From Halapricum salinum (lineage in GTDB: Archaea > Halobacteriota > Halobacteria > Halobacteriales > Haloarculaceae), in the NCBI RefSeq assembly GCF_004799665.1, contig NZ_CP031310.1, positions 1,294,887 through 1,358,886 of the forward strand: 64,000 nucleotides of DNA, written 5' to 3'. Position numbers and translations under genes: made by a program. Each line of letters starts with the position of its first letter. Within the stretch, counting starts at the first letter, position 1. Below the pieces are notes generated by a model, which saw only the letters and a list, made by a program, of their open reading frames with translations, was not told the DNA's origin and did not search any database. Below are positions 34,365 to 42,478 of the stretch, one piece after another.

Positions 34365-35332
34365 CTCCCCTCGACGAACGGCAGCGCCGCGTGACTCGCC
34401 GGGACCTCTCCGTCGTCGGTCAGTACGGCGTCGGGTTCTCCGTCGGCCAGCGCGAACGCGATCGGCTCGCCCAGGGTCGGACTGGCGACCGCTCGCGTGA
34501 CGCGCCCGATCTCTTCGCCCGCTTTCTGGACGGCTGCGCCCCGCTCGGGGACGCCCTCGCAGGTCAGCCCGAGGAGTCGCTGGCCGTTGGTGTCCCCGCC
34601 ATCGAGGACGCCTGGTTCGTGGCCCGCCAGTTCGGTGTCGAACAGCGGCGTCCCCGCTTCCAGCGTCAGCGACTCCCAGGTACGGTAGCCGAAGGGCGTC
34701 GCATTGAGCCCCCGGTTCACGAGGGTGTCGAAGACCCGTTCGGCCTCCTCGACTGCGCAGACGACCTCGTAGCCCTCCTCGCCAGTGGGTGCGTCGCTGG
34801 CGATGACTGTCACGCCCTCGTCACCCATCGACCCGCGCATGAAGGCGTGGGCCGGTTCGGGCGCGCCCCCGCCCGTCGAGAGGACGCTCGCGATCTTCTC
34901 GGTCGCGCTCGCGCCGTGGACGCCGAAGACGGCGAGGTCGGCCGTCACGTCAGTGCTCTCGACGCCCTTACCAGCGAGCGCGTCGTCCAGCACTGGTCCG
35001 CGGCCGGGCGGCAGAAAGACGAGGAGTCGGTCGCCCGCAGCGGCGTTGTAGACGGTCGCTTCGGCGACGATCCGCCCGGACTCGAGCACGAGTCCGTAAC
35101 AGCCCTCGCCATCCGATTCGGGAACGTCGGCAGTCACGACCGAATCGACGGCCGTCACTCGTTCGGGCCCGGTCACCTCGCGGACGTCGTAGCCCATCTC
35201 GATCACGCCGGCGACGTTGCGGACGGCGCGGTGGGTTCGCTCGGAGCGGCCGTACTCTTCGACGACGCGGCGGCCGTCGAGGTCGCGAAACGTCGCGCCG
35301 TGATCGGCGTGGACGGCCTCGATGACACTCAT
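34337..35332 (-). CDS. GcvT/YgfZ-family folate-binding aminomethyltransferase-like protein
   Basis: 331 residues. It has the T-protein fold pattern: an N-terminal RNVAGVIEMGYDVREVTGPE, a middle VTVIASDAPTGEEGYEVVCA and FGYRTWESLTLEAGTPLFDTEL with the family's R-x-E-x(8)P segment, then GLTCEGVPERGAAV. Family members use tetrahydrofolate in glycine cleavage, demethylation or Fe-S cluster assembly. No gcvH or gcvP is nearby, so classical glycine cleavage is unproved. Convergent 28-base overlap with the AbrB-PhoU gene. Confidence 0.8.
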   Translation of the reverse strand: MSVIEAVHADHGATFRDLDGRRVVEEYGRSERTHRAVRNVAGVIEMGYDVREVTGPERVTAVDSVVTADVPESDGEGCYGLVLESGRIVAEATVYNAAAGDRLLVFLPPGRGPVLDDALAGKGVESTDVTADLAVFGVHGASATEKIASVLSTGGGAPEPAHAFMRGSMGDEGVTVIASDAPTGEEGYEVVCAVEEAERVFDTLVNRGLNATPFGYRTWESLTLEAGTPLFDTELAGHEPGVLDGGDTNGQRLLGLTCEGVPERGAAVQKAGEEIGRVTRAVASPTLGEPIAFALADGEPDAVLTDDGEVPASHAALPFVEGSQRSGRCPR

Positions 35333-35392
35333 TAACGGGAGGAAGAGCGCTGGCGAAAAGAACCTCCCGATCGGACGACTGCTTCGACGCGA

Positions 35393-35662
35393 TCAGACGC
35401 CGTCGACGGTCGAGCGGTAGGCGACGATCGCGTCGAGCGCTTCCTCGATAGTCTCGCCCGTGGCCTCGTCGACGTCGGCTTTGACCTCGCCGAGAGCGTT
35501 CTGCCAGCGGGCGAGTCGGCCGTGGTCGGGACCGCGATCCGCGGTCGCGAGGCGTTCGATCTGGGACGCAATCTCGGTGAGGCGGTCCGCAGCGTCGCCG
35601 CTTGTGGTCTCTGCTGCCGATTCGAGCAGATCGCTCGCGTTCGCGAGTTCGTCGCGTGTCAT
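35393..35662 (-). CDS. Small helical haloarchaeal protein
   Basis: 89 residues, acidic and wholly helical (TRDELANASDLLESAAETTS to start, then DRLTEIASQIERLATADRGPDHGRL as the middle, residues about 27-50). It looks like a conserved haloarchaeal protein of a DUF family I cannot name with certainty. No motif suggests a function. It is divergent from the ATP-grasp gene. Confidence 0.62.
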   Translation of the reverse strand: MTRDELANASDLLESAAETTSGDAADRLTEIASQIERLATADRGPDHGRLARWQNALGEVKADVDEATGETIEEALDAIVAYRSTVDGV

Positions 35663-35769
35663 ACGTTATAGCGGACGACATAGGTGCAAAGTAATTCCGA
35701 TGGTGGCCGGTCCTGCACAGACCTATGACGCGGGCTAGGTTCTTGCGCTCGGCGGGCGTCGACTGGGAT

Positions 35770-37077
35770 ATGACCGCGAACTTTCTGTTCGTCTCGGCCG
35801 ACGCCGCCCTGATCACCGACATCGCGTGGCAGGTCCATCAGGAAGGCCACGACGTGCAGTACTACGTCGAGGCCGAGAGCGACCGCGAGATCGGCGACGG
35901 CTTCGTCCCGAAGACAGACGACTGGGAGGCCGAGGTCGCGTGGGCCGACGTCATCGTATTCGACGACATCTGGATCGGAGACGAAATCGGAACCGGGGAA
36001 CTGGCCCAGGAGCTTCGTGAGCAGGGAAAAGCGGTCGTCGGCGGGACGCCGAACACCGATCGTCTGGAGGAGGATCGCGGCTACGCCATGGAGATCCTCG
36101 AAGAGCACGGCGTGAACACGATCGACCATCAGGTATTTCGCGACTTCGACGACGGGGTCGAGTTCGTCCAGCAGAACCCCGCGCCCTACGTCATCAAGCC
36201 GCTCGGCGAGGTCCAGAACGTCAAGCGCTTGCTATACGTCGGCAACGAGGACGACGGCAGCGACGTGATCGACGTCCTGCAGGCCTACAAGAAGGCGTGG
36301 GGCCACCGGATGAAAGGGTTTCAATTGCAGCGAAAAGTCGAAGGGGTCGAGGTCGCCATCTGCGGATTCTTCAACGGGAAGGAGTTCGTCGACCAGGTCA
36401 ATCTCAACTTCGAGCACAAGAAACTCTTCCCCGGGAATATCGGGCCGTCGACCGGCGAGATGGGCACGTCGATGTTCTGGACGAACCACAATCGACTCTT
36501 TCAGGAGACGCTCGGCAAACTCGAAGACTGGCTCGCCGAAGAAGGGTACGTCGGCAGTATCGATCTGAACTGTATCGTCAACGGTACCGGCATATATCCC
36601 CTGGAGTTTACGCCGCGATTCGGCTACCCGACCCTCTCGATCCAGGAAGAGGGCTTCGAGACGCCGACTGGCGAGTTCTTCCTCGACCTCGCCAACGGTC
36701 GTGATCCCGGTCTGGCGGTGCACCGGGGCTACCAGATCGGGATCCGAATCGTCCTGCCGCCGTTTCCCTTCGACGACGAGCAGACCTACGACGAGAATTC
36801 GCGGAACGCGGCCGTGGTATTTGAAACAGACTCGCGAGAGGGCGTTCACATCGAGGATTGCAAGAACGTCGACGGACAGTGGCGCGCCGCGGGCGAGAGC
36901 GGGATGCCACTCGTGGTCACGGGCAAAGGAGAGACGATGCAGGAAGCGCGCGAGCGGTGTTACGCTCGGGTCGACGATATCGTGATGCCCAATCTGTACT
37001 ACCGGGACGACATCGGCGAGCGCTGGATCGAGGGCGACGGCGACCGCTTGCTGGCGTGGGGGTATCTGGGCCCGTGA
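35770..37077 (+). CDS. PurD-like ATP-grasp ligase
   Basis: 435 residues from the ATG at 35770 (MTANFLFVSADAALITDIAW). The N-terminal Rossmann-like part is followed by an ATP-grasp domain with VIKPLGEV, FQLQRKVEGVEVAICGFFNG and the metal-binding GSIDLNCIVNGTGIYPLEFTPR segment (residues about 262-283) that parallels phosphoribosylglycinamide synthetase. It lacks the standard PurD start, so its substrate may differ from phosphoribosylamine. Its final 70 bases are repeated at 38554-38617 beyond the next gene. Confidence 0.8.
   Translation: MTANFLFVSADAALITDIAWQVHQEGHDVQYYVEAESDREIGDGFVPKTDDWEAEVAWADVIVFDDIWIGDEIGTGELAQELREQGKAVVGGTPNTDRLEEDRGYAMEILEEHGVNTIDHQVFRDFDDGVEFVQQNPAPYVIKPLGEVQNVKRLLYVGNEDDGSDVIDVLQAYKKAWGHRMKGFQLQRKVEGVEVAICGFFNGKEFVDQVNLNFEHKKLFPGNIGPSTGEMGTSMFWTNHNRLFQETLGKLEDWLAEEGYVGSIDLNCIVNGTGIYPLEFTPRFGYPTLSIQEEGFETPTGEFFLDLANGRDPGLAVHRGYQIGIRIVLPPFPFDDEQTYDENSRNAAVVFETDSREGVHIEDCKNVDGQWRAAGESGMPLVVTGKGETMQEARERCYARVDDIVMPNLYYRDDIGERWIEGDGDRLLAWGYLGP
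37005..37074 (+). repeat. Direct repeat copy 1: functional 3' end of the ATP-grasp gene
   Basis: Starts GGACGACATCGGCGAGCGCT and encodes DDIGERWIEGDGDRLLAWGY plus LGP before the stop. It matches 38554-38617 except for a 6-base difference and several third-position changes. The two copies flank the ATPase/DUF234 gene. Confidence 0.85.
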
Positions 37078-38451
37078 TCAATAGGCAGCGAGAATCTCGG
37101 AGAGGCCGAACAGTCGCACGTCGTCGCGAGCCTCGGCGACAGCGCTGAGATCGGCAGTGTACCCGGACCGACTGAACAGGACGTATAGCGTCTCTCCGTC
37201 CGCTGGCTCGGCCGACCACCGAACGTCCGACGCTGTGCGTTCCAGATCGGCGAGCACGCCCTCGCCCACCGGCCGAGACGTGAACTTACATTCACCCGCG
37301 ACGAGTCCGTCATCGGCGAGGCCGAGGACGTCCAGTTCGTGTTCTTTGAACCACCACTGTCCGACGTCGCGGAACTGTCGATCGACGAGTTCGGGGAGCG
37401 CGCGCTGGCAGAGTCGTTCGAACAGCGGACTCACGTAGTCCGGTAACTCGGGCGCGACGACTTCCTCGTAGGCGTCATCGCCGAGCATCCGAAGCTGGTC
37501 CTGATTCCCGTAGACGAACCGAAACCAGAACCGGAACAGGGGCGCAACGATACGGTAGCGGCCGCGTTTCGAGGCTGTCGACGATTCCGTCACGGGGATG
37601 TGGCGCTCGACGAGCCGAATTCGGCGGAGTTTCTGGAGGTACGTACTGAGAGAGCCCGACTCCACGCCGGCCATGCCTGCAATCTCGTTCGGGGTTCGGC
37701 GCCCGTGGGCGAGCGCCCGGAGAATACTGAAATACGTGTTCGGCTGTCGGAGTTCGGTTCGGAGCAGAAACTCGGGTTCGGAGTACAGGAGCCCGCGCTC
37801 GGACAGAATCGCCTGCTGAACGTTCGTTGCTAACGGCTCGTCAGGAGCGACTGTCTGGAGATAATAGGGCGTGCCACCGTAGATCGACCACGTGGTGATC
37901 GCCGTCTCGGGGTCGTACGCCGGGAAGAACTGGTGTGCGTTGGCCACCGAAAGCGGGCCGAGATCGATCGTCGCCGTCCGTCGCCCGTACAGCGGCGCGC
38001 TCCCGGAGAGGACCTTGTCTTCCATGACGCTGATCGAGGAGCCGACGAGAACGAGTGTCATTTCCGTCTCCTGGAGTTCCAGGTCCCAGACACGCTGCAT
38101 GCGGGACGGGAGTGACTCGTCTTCCTCGATGAGGAACGGAAACTCGTCGACGACGACGATTGCGTCTTCCTCGCCGAGGGCTTCGAGAATCGCTTCCCAG
38201 TCTCGGCGAACGTTCTCCAGCGAGGGAAACTGTGCGGTCGCTACGTCGACGAACTGTTCGAGCTGGTTCTGCGCCGTCGACTCGACTGCCTGGTAGTAGA
38301 CGGCGTCGTCCCGATCGGCGATCGACTGACGAACGAGCTCGCTCTTGCCGAGGCGACGCCGCCCGTATATCACGACGAAGTCTGCCGTTTCGGAGTCGTA
38401 GCAGTCGCCGAGTTGATCGATCTCTTCCTCCCGGTCGACGAATTGCGCCAT
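37078..38451 (-). CDS. Archaeal AAA ATPase with C-terminal DUF234 nuclease-like domain
   Basis: 457 residues from the ATG at 38451 (MAQFVDREEEIDQLGDCYDS); the frame opens further upstream through tandem repeats, which is unlikely to be coding. P-loop variant VIYGRRRLGKSELVR (27-41), Walker B AIVVVDEFPFLIEE, sensor LVLVGSSISVM, then a winged helix (TPNEIAGMAGVESGSLSTYL). The C-terminus has WWFKEHELDVLGL...VAGECKFTSRPV, a PD-(D/E)xK pattern. Such ATPase_2/DUF234 proteins are common, poorly understood and often in mobile contexts. It ends one base after the upstream gene's stop. Confidence 0.87.
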   Translation of the reverse strand: MAQFVDREEEIDQLGDCYDSETADFVVIYGRRRLGKSELVRQSIADRDDAVYYQAVESTAQNQLEQFVDVATAQFPSLENVRRDWEAILEALGEEDAIVVVDEFPFLIEEDESLPSRMQRVWDLELQETEMTLVLVGSSISVMEDKVLSGSAPLYGRRTATIDLGPLSVANAHQFFPAYDPETAITTWSIYGGTPYYLQTVAPDEPLATNVQQAILSERGLLYSEPEFLLRTELRQPNTYFSILRALAHGRRTPNEIAGMAGVESGSLSTYLQKLRRIRLVERHIPVTESSTASKRGRYRIVAPLFRFWFRFVYGNQDQLRMLGDDAYEEVVAPELPDYVSPLFERLCQRALPELVDRQFRDVGQWWFKEHELDVLGLADDGLVAGECKFTSRPVGEGVLADLERTASDVRWSAEPADGETLYVLFSRSGYTADLSAVAEARDDVRLFGLSEILAAY

Positions 38452-38478
38452 GTCACGAGTCGTTCCTCGATAGTGATA

Positions 38479-38522
38479 GAAATTGCGATTTCGGAAATCG
38501 TGATTTCGGAAATCGTGATTTC
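38479..38522. repeat. Three tandem 15-bp palindromic units upstream of the ATPase gene
   Basis: Units at 38479-38492, 38494-38507 and 38509-38522 follow GAAAT-N-G-N-GATTTC, each a near-palindrome (GAAAT/ATTTC). A TATA-like CTATATT (38522-38528) adjoins. They lie 28-71 bases upstream of the ATPase start on its promoter side, suitable as tandem operators for an autoregulator. Confidence 0.7.
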
Positions 38523-38553
38523 TATATTGGGCCCACAGCCCGAAACTGCTGCA

Positions 38554-38617
38554 GGACGACATCGGCGAGCGCTGGGTCGAGGGTGATCGGTTGCTCGCGT
38601 GGGGCTATCTGGGCCCG
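38554..38617 (+). repeat. Direct repeat copy 2: displaced remnant of the ATP-grasp gene 3' end
   Basis: Begins GGACGACATCGGCGAGCGCT and would encode DDIGERWVEGDRLLAWGYLG. It differs from copy 1 mainly at third codon positions plus a two-codon deletion, and has no stop after the final proline codon. It lies just before the stop of the 38625 gene. It looks like the older end of the ATP-grasp gene cut off when the ATPase gene arrived. Confidence 0.8.
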
Positions 38618-38624
38618 CCCGCAC

Positions 38625-38921
38625 TCACACGCGTTGCAGGCGTTCGGCGAGTTCTGCGGCGGCCGAGACGTGTTCGTCCGCTGCGGGCGCGCCGGTGTCG
38701 TCGACTTCCGCCAGCAGGTCGACGATGTGGCTCGCACGCGTGCGGATCAGCTCGGGGTCGTTCGGGGCGTCGACGAGGTCGGCCGCGACCGCTTCTGCCT
38801 CGCCGATCCATCGATTCGCCGTGCGTTCGATCGGGAGTTCCGCCGTCGCGGCAAGGTGGTCGTGGAGCTCGACGACGGCGGCACGGCGCTCGTCGTCGGT
38901 CTCGATCGGCGTGGTTGTCAT
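38625..38921 (-). CDS. Small helical haloarchaeal protein
   Basis: 98 residues from the ATG at 38921 (MTTTPIETDDERRAAVVELH). Predicted helical bundle with HDHLAATAELPIERTANRWI and ELIRTRASHIVDLLAEVDD. No known motif; looks like a conserved uncharacterised haloarchaeal family. The frame remains open upstream but that part is basic and unlike protein of this genome. Confidence 0.65.
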   Translation of the reverse strand: MTTTPIETDDERRAAVVELHDHLAATAELPIERTANRWIGEAEAVAADLVDAPNDPELIRTRASHIVDLLAEVDDTGAPAADEHVSAAAELAERLQRV

Positions 38922-39070
38922 CACCCCTACTAGGCGGTCACGATAGAAAAGGACTGACAGCGTGCCGGCGACGTGGAACGGACGTACGGCAGCCACTGCG
39001 AGGCGTCGGTGAACGCCTGATCGGGAGATTCGGGCGGTATGCTGGAAGTACAAAACCGCACCGGCAGCCG

Positions 39071-39076
39071 TTTATG
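39071..39076 (+). promoter_or_regulatory. TATA-like box of the flavoprotein gene
   Basis: TTTATG centred about 29 bases before the ATG at 39103, the spacing of a leaderless transcript. Confidence 0.5.
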
Positions 39077-39102
39077 CTCGTCTGGCACGTAGGAATACTG
39101 TT

Positions 39103-40905
39103 ATGAGCGACCGGAGCAGTGCCCGGCGAGAGATCGGTGACCGAGACGTCGAGTACCGCCGGGTCCGGGCGCTGGTGATCGGCGCCGGCGCTGCCGGGGC
39201 CAGGGCGGCGATCGAGCTCGTCGAGCAGGGGGTCGATCCCGCGGACGTCCTGGTGCTCGGCAAACGCGACCACGGCGACGCGCACACGACCTGGGCTCGT
39301 GGGGGGGTCAACGGCGCTCTCGGGACCCACGATCCCGAAGACGACTGGACGATCCACGCCGCAGACACGCTGAACGAAGGACACTTCCTGAACGAGCCCG
39401 CGAAGGTCGAGACCGTCGCCCGAGAGATGCCCGACCGACTGCGCGAACTCGACGACTGGGGGATGGCGTTCTCCCGGACCGAGGCGGGCGAGATCGATCA
39501 GCGCTACTTCGGGGCGCAGTCGTTTCGCCGAACCGCCTTCGCCGGTGATCACACCGGCGAGTCCATGCTGGAGACACTGATCGAGCAGGCCCAGCAGCGG
39601 AGTGTTCCCTACCGAGACCAGGTGATGATCACGCGGTTGCTGACCGAGGACGACCGCGTCCTCGGGGCCGCTGGCTACGACCAGGACAGTGGCGAGTTCC
39701 TGCTGTTCGAGGCCGAACAGGTGATCCTCGCGGCCGGCGGCTATCCCGGAATCTACGAGCGTCACTCCTCGCGAGACGACGAGAACACCGGTGACGGGCC
39801 CGCGCTGGCGCTGGAGGCCGGCGCGCGGCTGATGGACATGGAGTTCGTCCAGTTCCACCCGACGGGGATGGCCGTAGACGAATCGGACCCCGAGTGGGAA
39901 CCGTGGCGGGGTCGTCTGGTCACCGAGGCCGTCCGCGGCGAGGGCGGGCGCCTCTACAACGCTCAGGGAGAACGATTCATGGAGCGGTACTCGCCCGATC
40001 AGATGGAACTCGACGCGCGGGACGTCGTCGCCCGCGCCATCGCTCAGGAGATCCGCGAGGGTCGCGGGACCGACAACGGCGGCGCCTACCTCGACATCTC
40101 ACACAGGTCCAGAGAGTTCATCGCGGAACGGCTGCCCCGGATGTACGAGCGCTTTCAGTCACTGGGCGTCGACATGGCCGAGGATCCCGTCGAAGTTGCG
40201 CCGACAGCGCACTACGGGATGGGCGGCGTACTGGTCGACGACCGCGGTGAGACCGACGTCGAAGGCCTGTTCGCTATCGGCGAGGCGATGGGCGGGGTCC
40301 ACGGCGCGAACCGACTCGGTGGGAACTCCCTGGCCGAGACGGTCGCGTTCGGGCGTGTTACCGGCGAAAGCGTCGCCAAGCGACTCCAGGCGGGCGCCCA
40401 GCACCACGAATCCGGCCGCATCGAGACGCTGGCAGCGTCACACTTCGCCGACCTCGAGGCGACGACCGATCGAGACGGCTCGGACAGCCCCGACTCGGTG
40501 ATGGCCGATCTCCGGGCACTCATGTGGGACCACGCCGGAATCCTGCGGTCGGCCGAGCGGCTTCAGGAGGGTCTCGACCGTCTCCAGACGCTCCGCGCAC
40601 GGACGGCGGATCTGACCACTGGTGACCGAAGGAGTCGATCGTTCGCGGCCGCGCTGGAAGTCGGGTTCGCGATCACCGTCGCCGAGACCGTCCTGCAGGG
40701 GGCACTGGAGCGTCGCGAATCCCGCGGCGCCCACTACCGCACCGACGCACTCGAACCCGACCCCCAGCAGCAGGAGACCATCGTCGCCGATCTGGACACG
40801 TTCGGCGGGATCAGGCTGTCGAGGCGCGAACTCGACGATCCCAGCCCCGCGGTCCAGCGTGCGCTCGACGCCGGCTACGAACTGGACTATCACCAGCTAG
40901 AGTGA
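39103..40905 (+). CDS. Fumarate reductase/succinate dehydrogenase-type FAD flavoprotein
   Basis: 600 residues. FAD-binding ALVIGAGAAGARAAIELVEQ, the flavin-proximal HTTWARGGVNGALG, active-site segments EFVQFHPTGM, LVTEAVRGEGGRLYN (catalytic arginine) and TAHYGMGGV, and the final GANRLGGNSLAETVAFGR. All active-site residues of the SdhA/FrdA/L-aspartate oxidase superfamily are kept. No iron-sulphur or membrane-anchor subunit adjoins, so it is not clearly complex II. It may be a soluble fumarate reductase or L-aspartate-oxidase-like enzyme. Confidence 0.85.
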   Translation: MSDRSSARREIGDRDVEYRRVRALVIGAGAAGARAAIELVEQGVDPADVLVLGKRDHGDAHTTWARGGVNGALGTHDPEDDWTIHAADTLNEGHFLNEPAKVETVAREMPDRLRELDDWGMAFSRTEAGEIDQRYFGAQSFRRTAFAGDHTGESMLETLIEQAQQRSVPYRDQVMITRLLTEDDRVLGAAGYDQDSGEFLLFEAEQVILAAGGYPGIYERHSSRDDENTGDGPALALEAGARLMDMEFVQFHPTGMAVDESDPEWEPWRGRLVTEAVRGEGGRLYNAQGERFMERYSPDQMELDARDVVARAIAQEIREGRGTDNGGAYLDISHRSREFIAERLPRMYERFQSLGVDMAEDPVEVAPTAHYGMGGVLVDDRGETDVEGLFAIGEAMGGVHGANRLGGNSLAETVAFGRVTGESVAKRLQAGAQHHESGRIETLAASHFADLEATTDRDGSDSPDSVMADLRALMWDHAGILRSAERLQEGLDRLQTLRARTADLTTGDRRSRSFAAALEVGFAITVAETVLQGALERRESRGAHYRTDALEPDPQQQETIVADLDTFGGIRLSRRELDDPSPAVQRALDAGYELDYHQLE

Positions 40906-41023
40906 GCCAACTAGTCTGGCGTCGTTCTGAGCCTCACTGTCGCTGCTCGCTGGCATCGCGACTCCTCGATCCTCGTGGGGGCAACTATTTGTGTGGTGAT
41001 CACATGGGCCAATACGCATCGCT

Positions 41024-41293
41024 ATGCAACCGTGCCAACGCTGTCAGGCGGTCATCGACGAGTATACATTGGACAAACAACTCGAACCCCTGCGAGACCT
41101 CACGGTCGACGACTTCAACGTGTGTGCGGATTGCGTGACAATCGTCGCGGATGCGTGCGTGGAGTGCGGCGGCGCGGTCTACGTCCCCCGGAGCGAGTCC
41201 GACGCGCCCGACTACTGTCCAGCGTGTCGGTCCGACCTGATCGAACAGACCGGTCAGGACCCCGGCTGGCGGTGCGAATCGGTGTCGAGCTGA
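41024..41293 (+). CDS. Zinc-ribbon protein with four CxxC knuckles
   Basis: 89 residues with four CxxC pairs: QPCQRCQA, NVCADCVT, DACVECGG and DYCPACRS, enough for two zinc sites. The conserved LDKQLEPLRDLTVDDFNVCA segment suggests a haloarchaeal family. No enzymatic motif; probably a nucleic-acid- or protein-binding adaptor. Monocistronic. Confidence 0.72.
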   Translation: MQPCQRCQAVIDEYTLDKQLEPLRDLTVDDFNVCADCVTIVADACVECGGAVYVPRSESDAPDYCPACRSDLIEQTGQDPGWRCESVSS

Positions 41294-41349
41294 TCGACAC
41301 ACTCCGGGTTGCTGTTCCTCGTGTGACTGCTATCGAGCGTAGCGACTGC

Positions 41350-42435
41350 TCAGAAGCCGAACGCCCGCCGGTACTGTGGCGGACTCTCGACTTCCTCAGT
41401 CGCATCGAGGGTCTCCGCGGCGTGCAGCGCGAAGTAGGGGTCCCGGAGGTGTTCGCGCCCGACAATCGCCAGGTCCGCGCGCTCGTTTGCGAGCAGCGCC
41501 TCGGCCTGTTCGGGCGTGGTGATCCCGCCGACGGCCCCCACCTGAAGATCCGTCTCCTCGCGGATGCGCTCGGCATAGCGAACTTGATAGTTCGGGCCGG
41601 CCTGCTCGGGACGGGAGTCGGGATGGATGCCGCCGCCGCTGACGTCGAGCAGATCGACACCGAGACGATCGGCCAGCCTGACGGAGTCGTCGAGGGTCCA
41701 CGACTCTCGATCCGGGAGCCAGTCGGTCGCGGAGATGCGGACGAACACGGGCTTCTCGTCGGGCCAGACATCCCGCACAGTCTGGGTTACCTCCCGGAGG
41801 AGTCGCGTCCGTCCCTCGAAGTCGCCGCCGTAGTCGTCCTCGCGGGTGTTAGTCACCGGCGACAGAAACTCGTGGAGGAGATAGCCGTGGGCGGCGTGGA
41901 CCTCGGTGACCTCGAAGCCGGCGTTCAGCGCGCGCTCGGCCGCGGTGCGGAAGGAGTCGATCACTGACTCGATCTCCTCGACGCTGAGGCGCTCGGTCGG
42001 CGGGGCCTCGCCCTCGTAGGGCCAGGGCTCGTCGGTCGGGCCGACGACCGCCCAGCCGCCCTCGTCGGGACCCAGTGGGTCGTGGCCGTCCCAGGGCCGG
42101 GACGTGGCGGCCTTGCGCCCGGCGTGGGCCAGCTGGATAGCCGGGACCGAGCCCTGCTCGCGGACGAACTCGGTGATCGGCCGGAGGGCGTCGGCGTGTT
42201 CGTCCGACCAGATCCCCAGATCCTCCGGGGAGATCCGGCCGCGCGGCTCGACCGCAGTCGCTTCGGTCATCACGAGACCGGCCCCGCCGACGGCTCGGGA
42301 ACCGAGGTGCGTGCGGTGCCAGTCGGTGGCCAGCCCGTCCCGCTGTTCGCAGGAGTACTGACACATCGGCGAGACCATCACGCGGTTGGGGATCGTGGTG
42401 TCGCGCAGGTCGAGCGGCGAGAACAGCCGTGTCAT
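41350..42435 (-). CDS. NADH:flavin oxidoreductase (Old Yellow Enzyme, YqjM-like)
   Basis: 361 residues from the ATG at 42435 (MTRLFSPLDLRDTTIPNRVM). OYE motifs: MVSPMCQYS (YqjM-type flavin-proximal Cys), QLAHAGRKA, VHAAHGYLLHEFLSP, and VGAVGGITTPEQAE for the FMN phosphate. The enzyme should reduce activated C=C bonds with NAD(P)H. The LAHAGRK and HAAHGY segments are diagnostic of the thermophilic-like OYE class. Next to, but 43 bases downstream of, cruF. Confidence 0.88.
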   Translation of the reverse strand: MTRLFSPLDLRDTTIPNRVMVSPMCQYSCEQRDGLATDWHRTHLGSRAVGGAGLVMTEATAVEPRGRISPEDLGIWSDEHADALRPITEFVREQGSVPAIQLAHAGRKAATSRPWDGHDPLGPDEGGWAVVGPTDEPWPYEGEAPPTERLSVEEIESVIDSFRTAAERALNAGFEVTEVHAAHGYLLHEFLSPVTNTREDDYGGDFEGRTRLLREVTQTVRDVWPDEKPVFVRISATDWLPDRESWTLDDSVRLADRLGVDLLDVSGGGIHPDSRPEQAGPNYQVRYAERIREETDLQVGAVGGITTPEQAEALLANERADLAIVGREHLRDPYFALHAAETLDATEEVESPPQYRRAFGF

Positions 42436-42478
42436 CAGCGGACCTTGGACGCTGGCCGGAAAACGCGTTCGATCGGCC

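Noticed and set aside
37078-38562. Longer start of the ATPase (reading RNHDFRNHDFRNRNF)
   Set aside because: This reads through the tandem palindromes and the displaced repeat; the ATG at 38451 begins directly with the conserved FVDREEE.
39103-40905. Assignment of the flavoprotein as complex II SdhA or NadB
   Set aside because: All superfamily residues are there, but no SdhB/C/D or NadA/C neighbours and no decisive substrate residue can be read, so only the superfamily is claimed.
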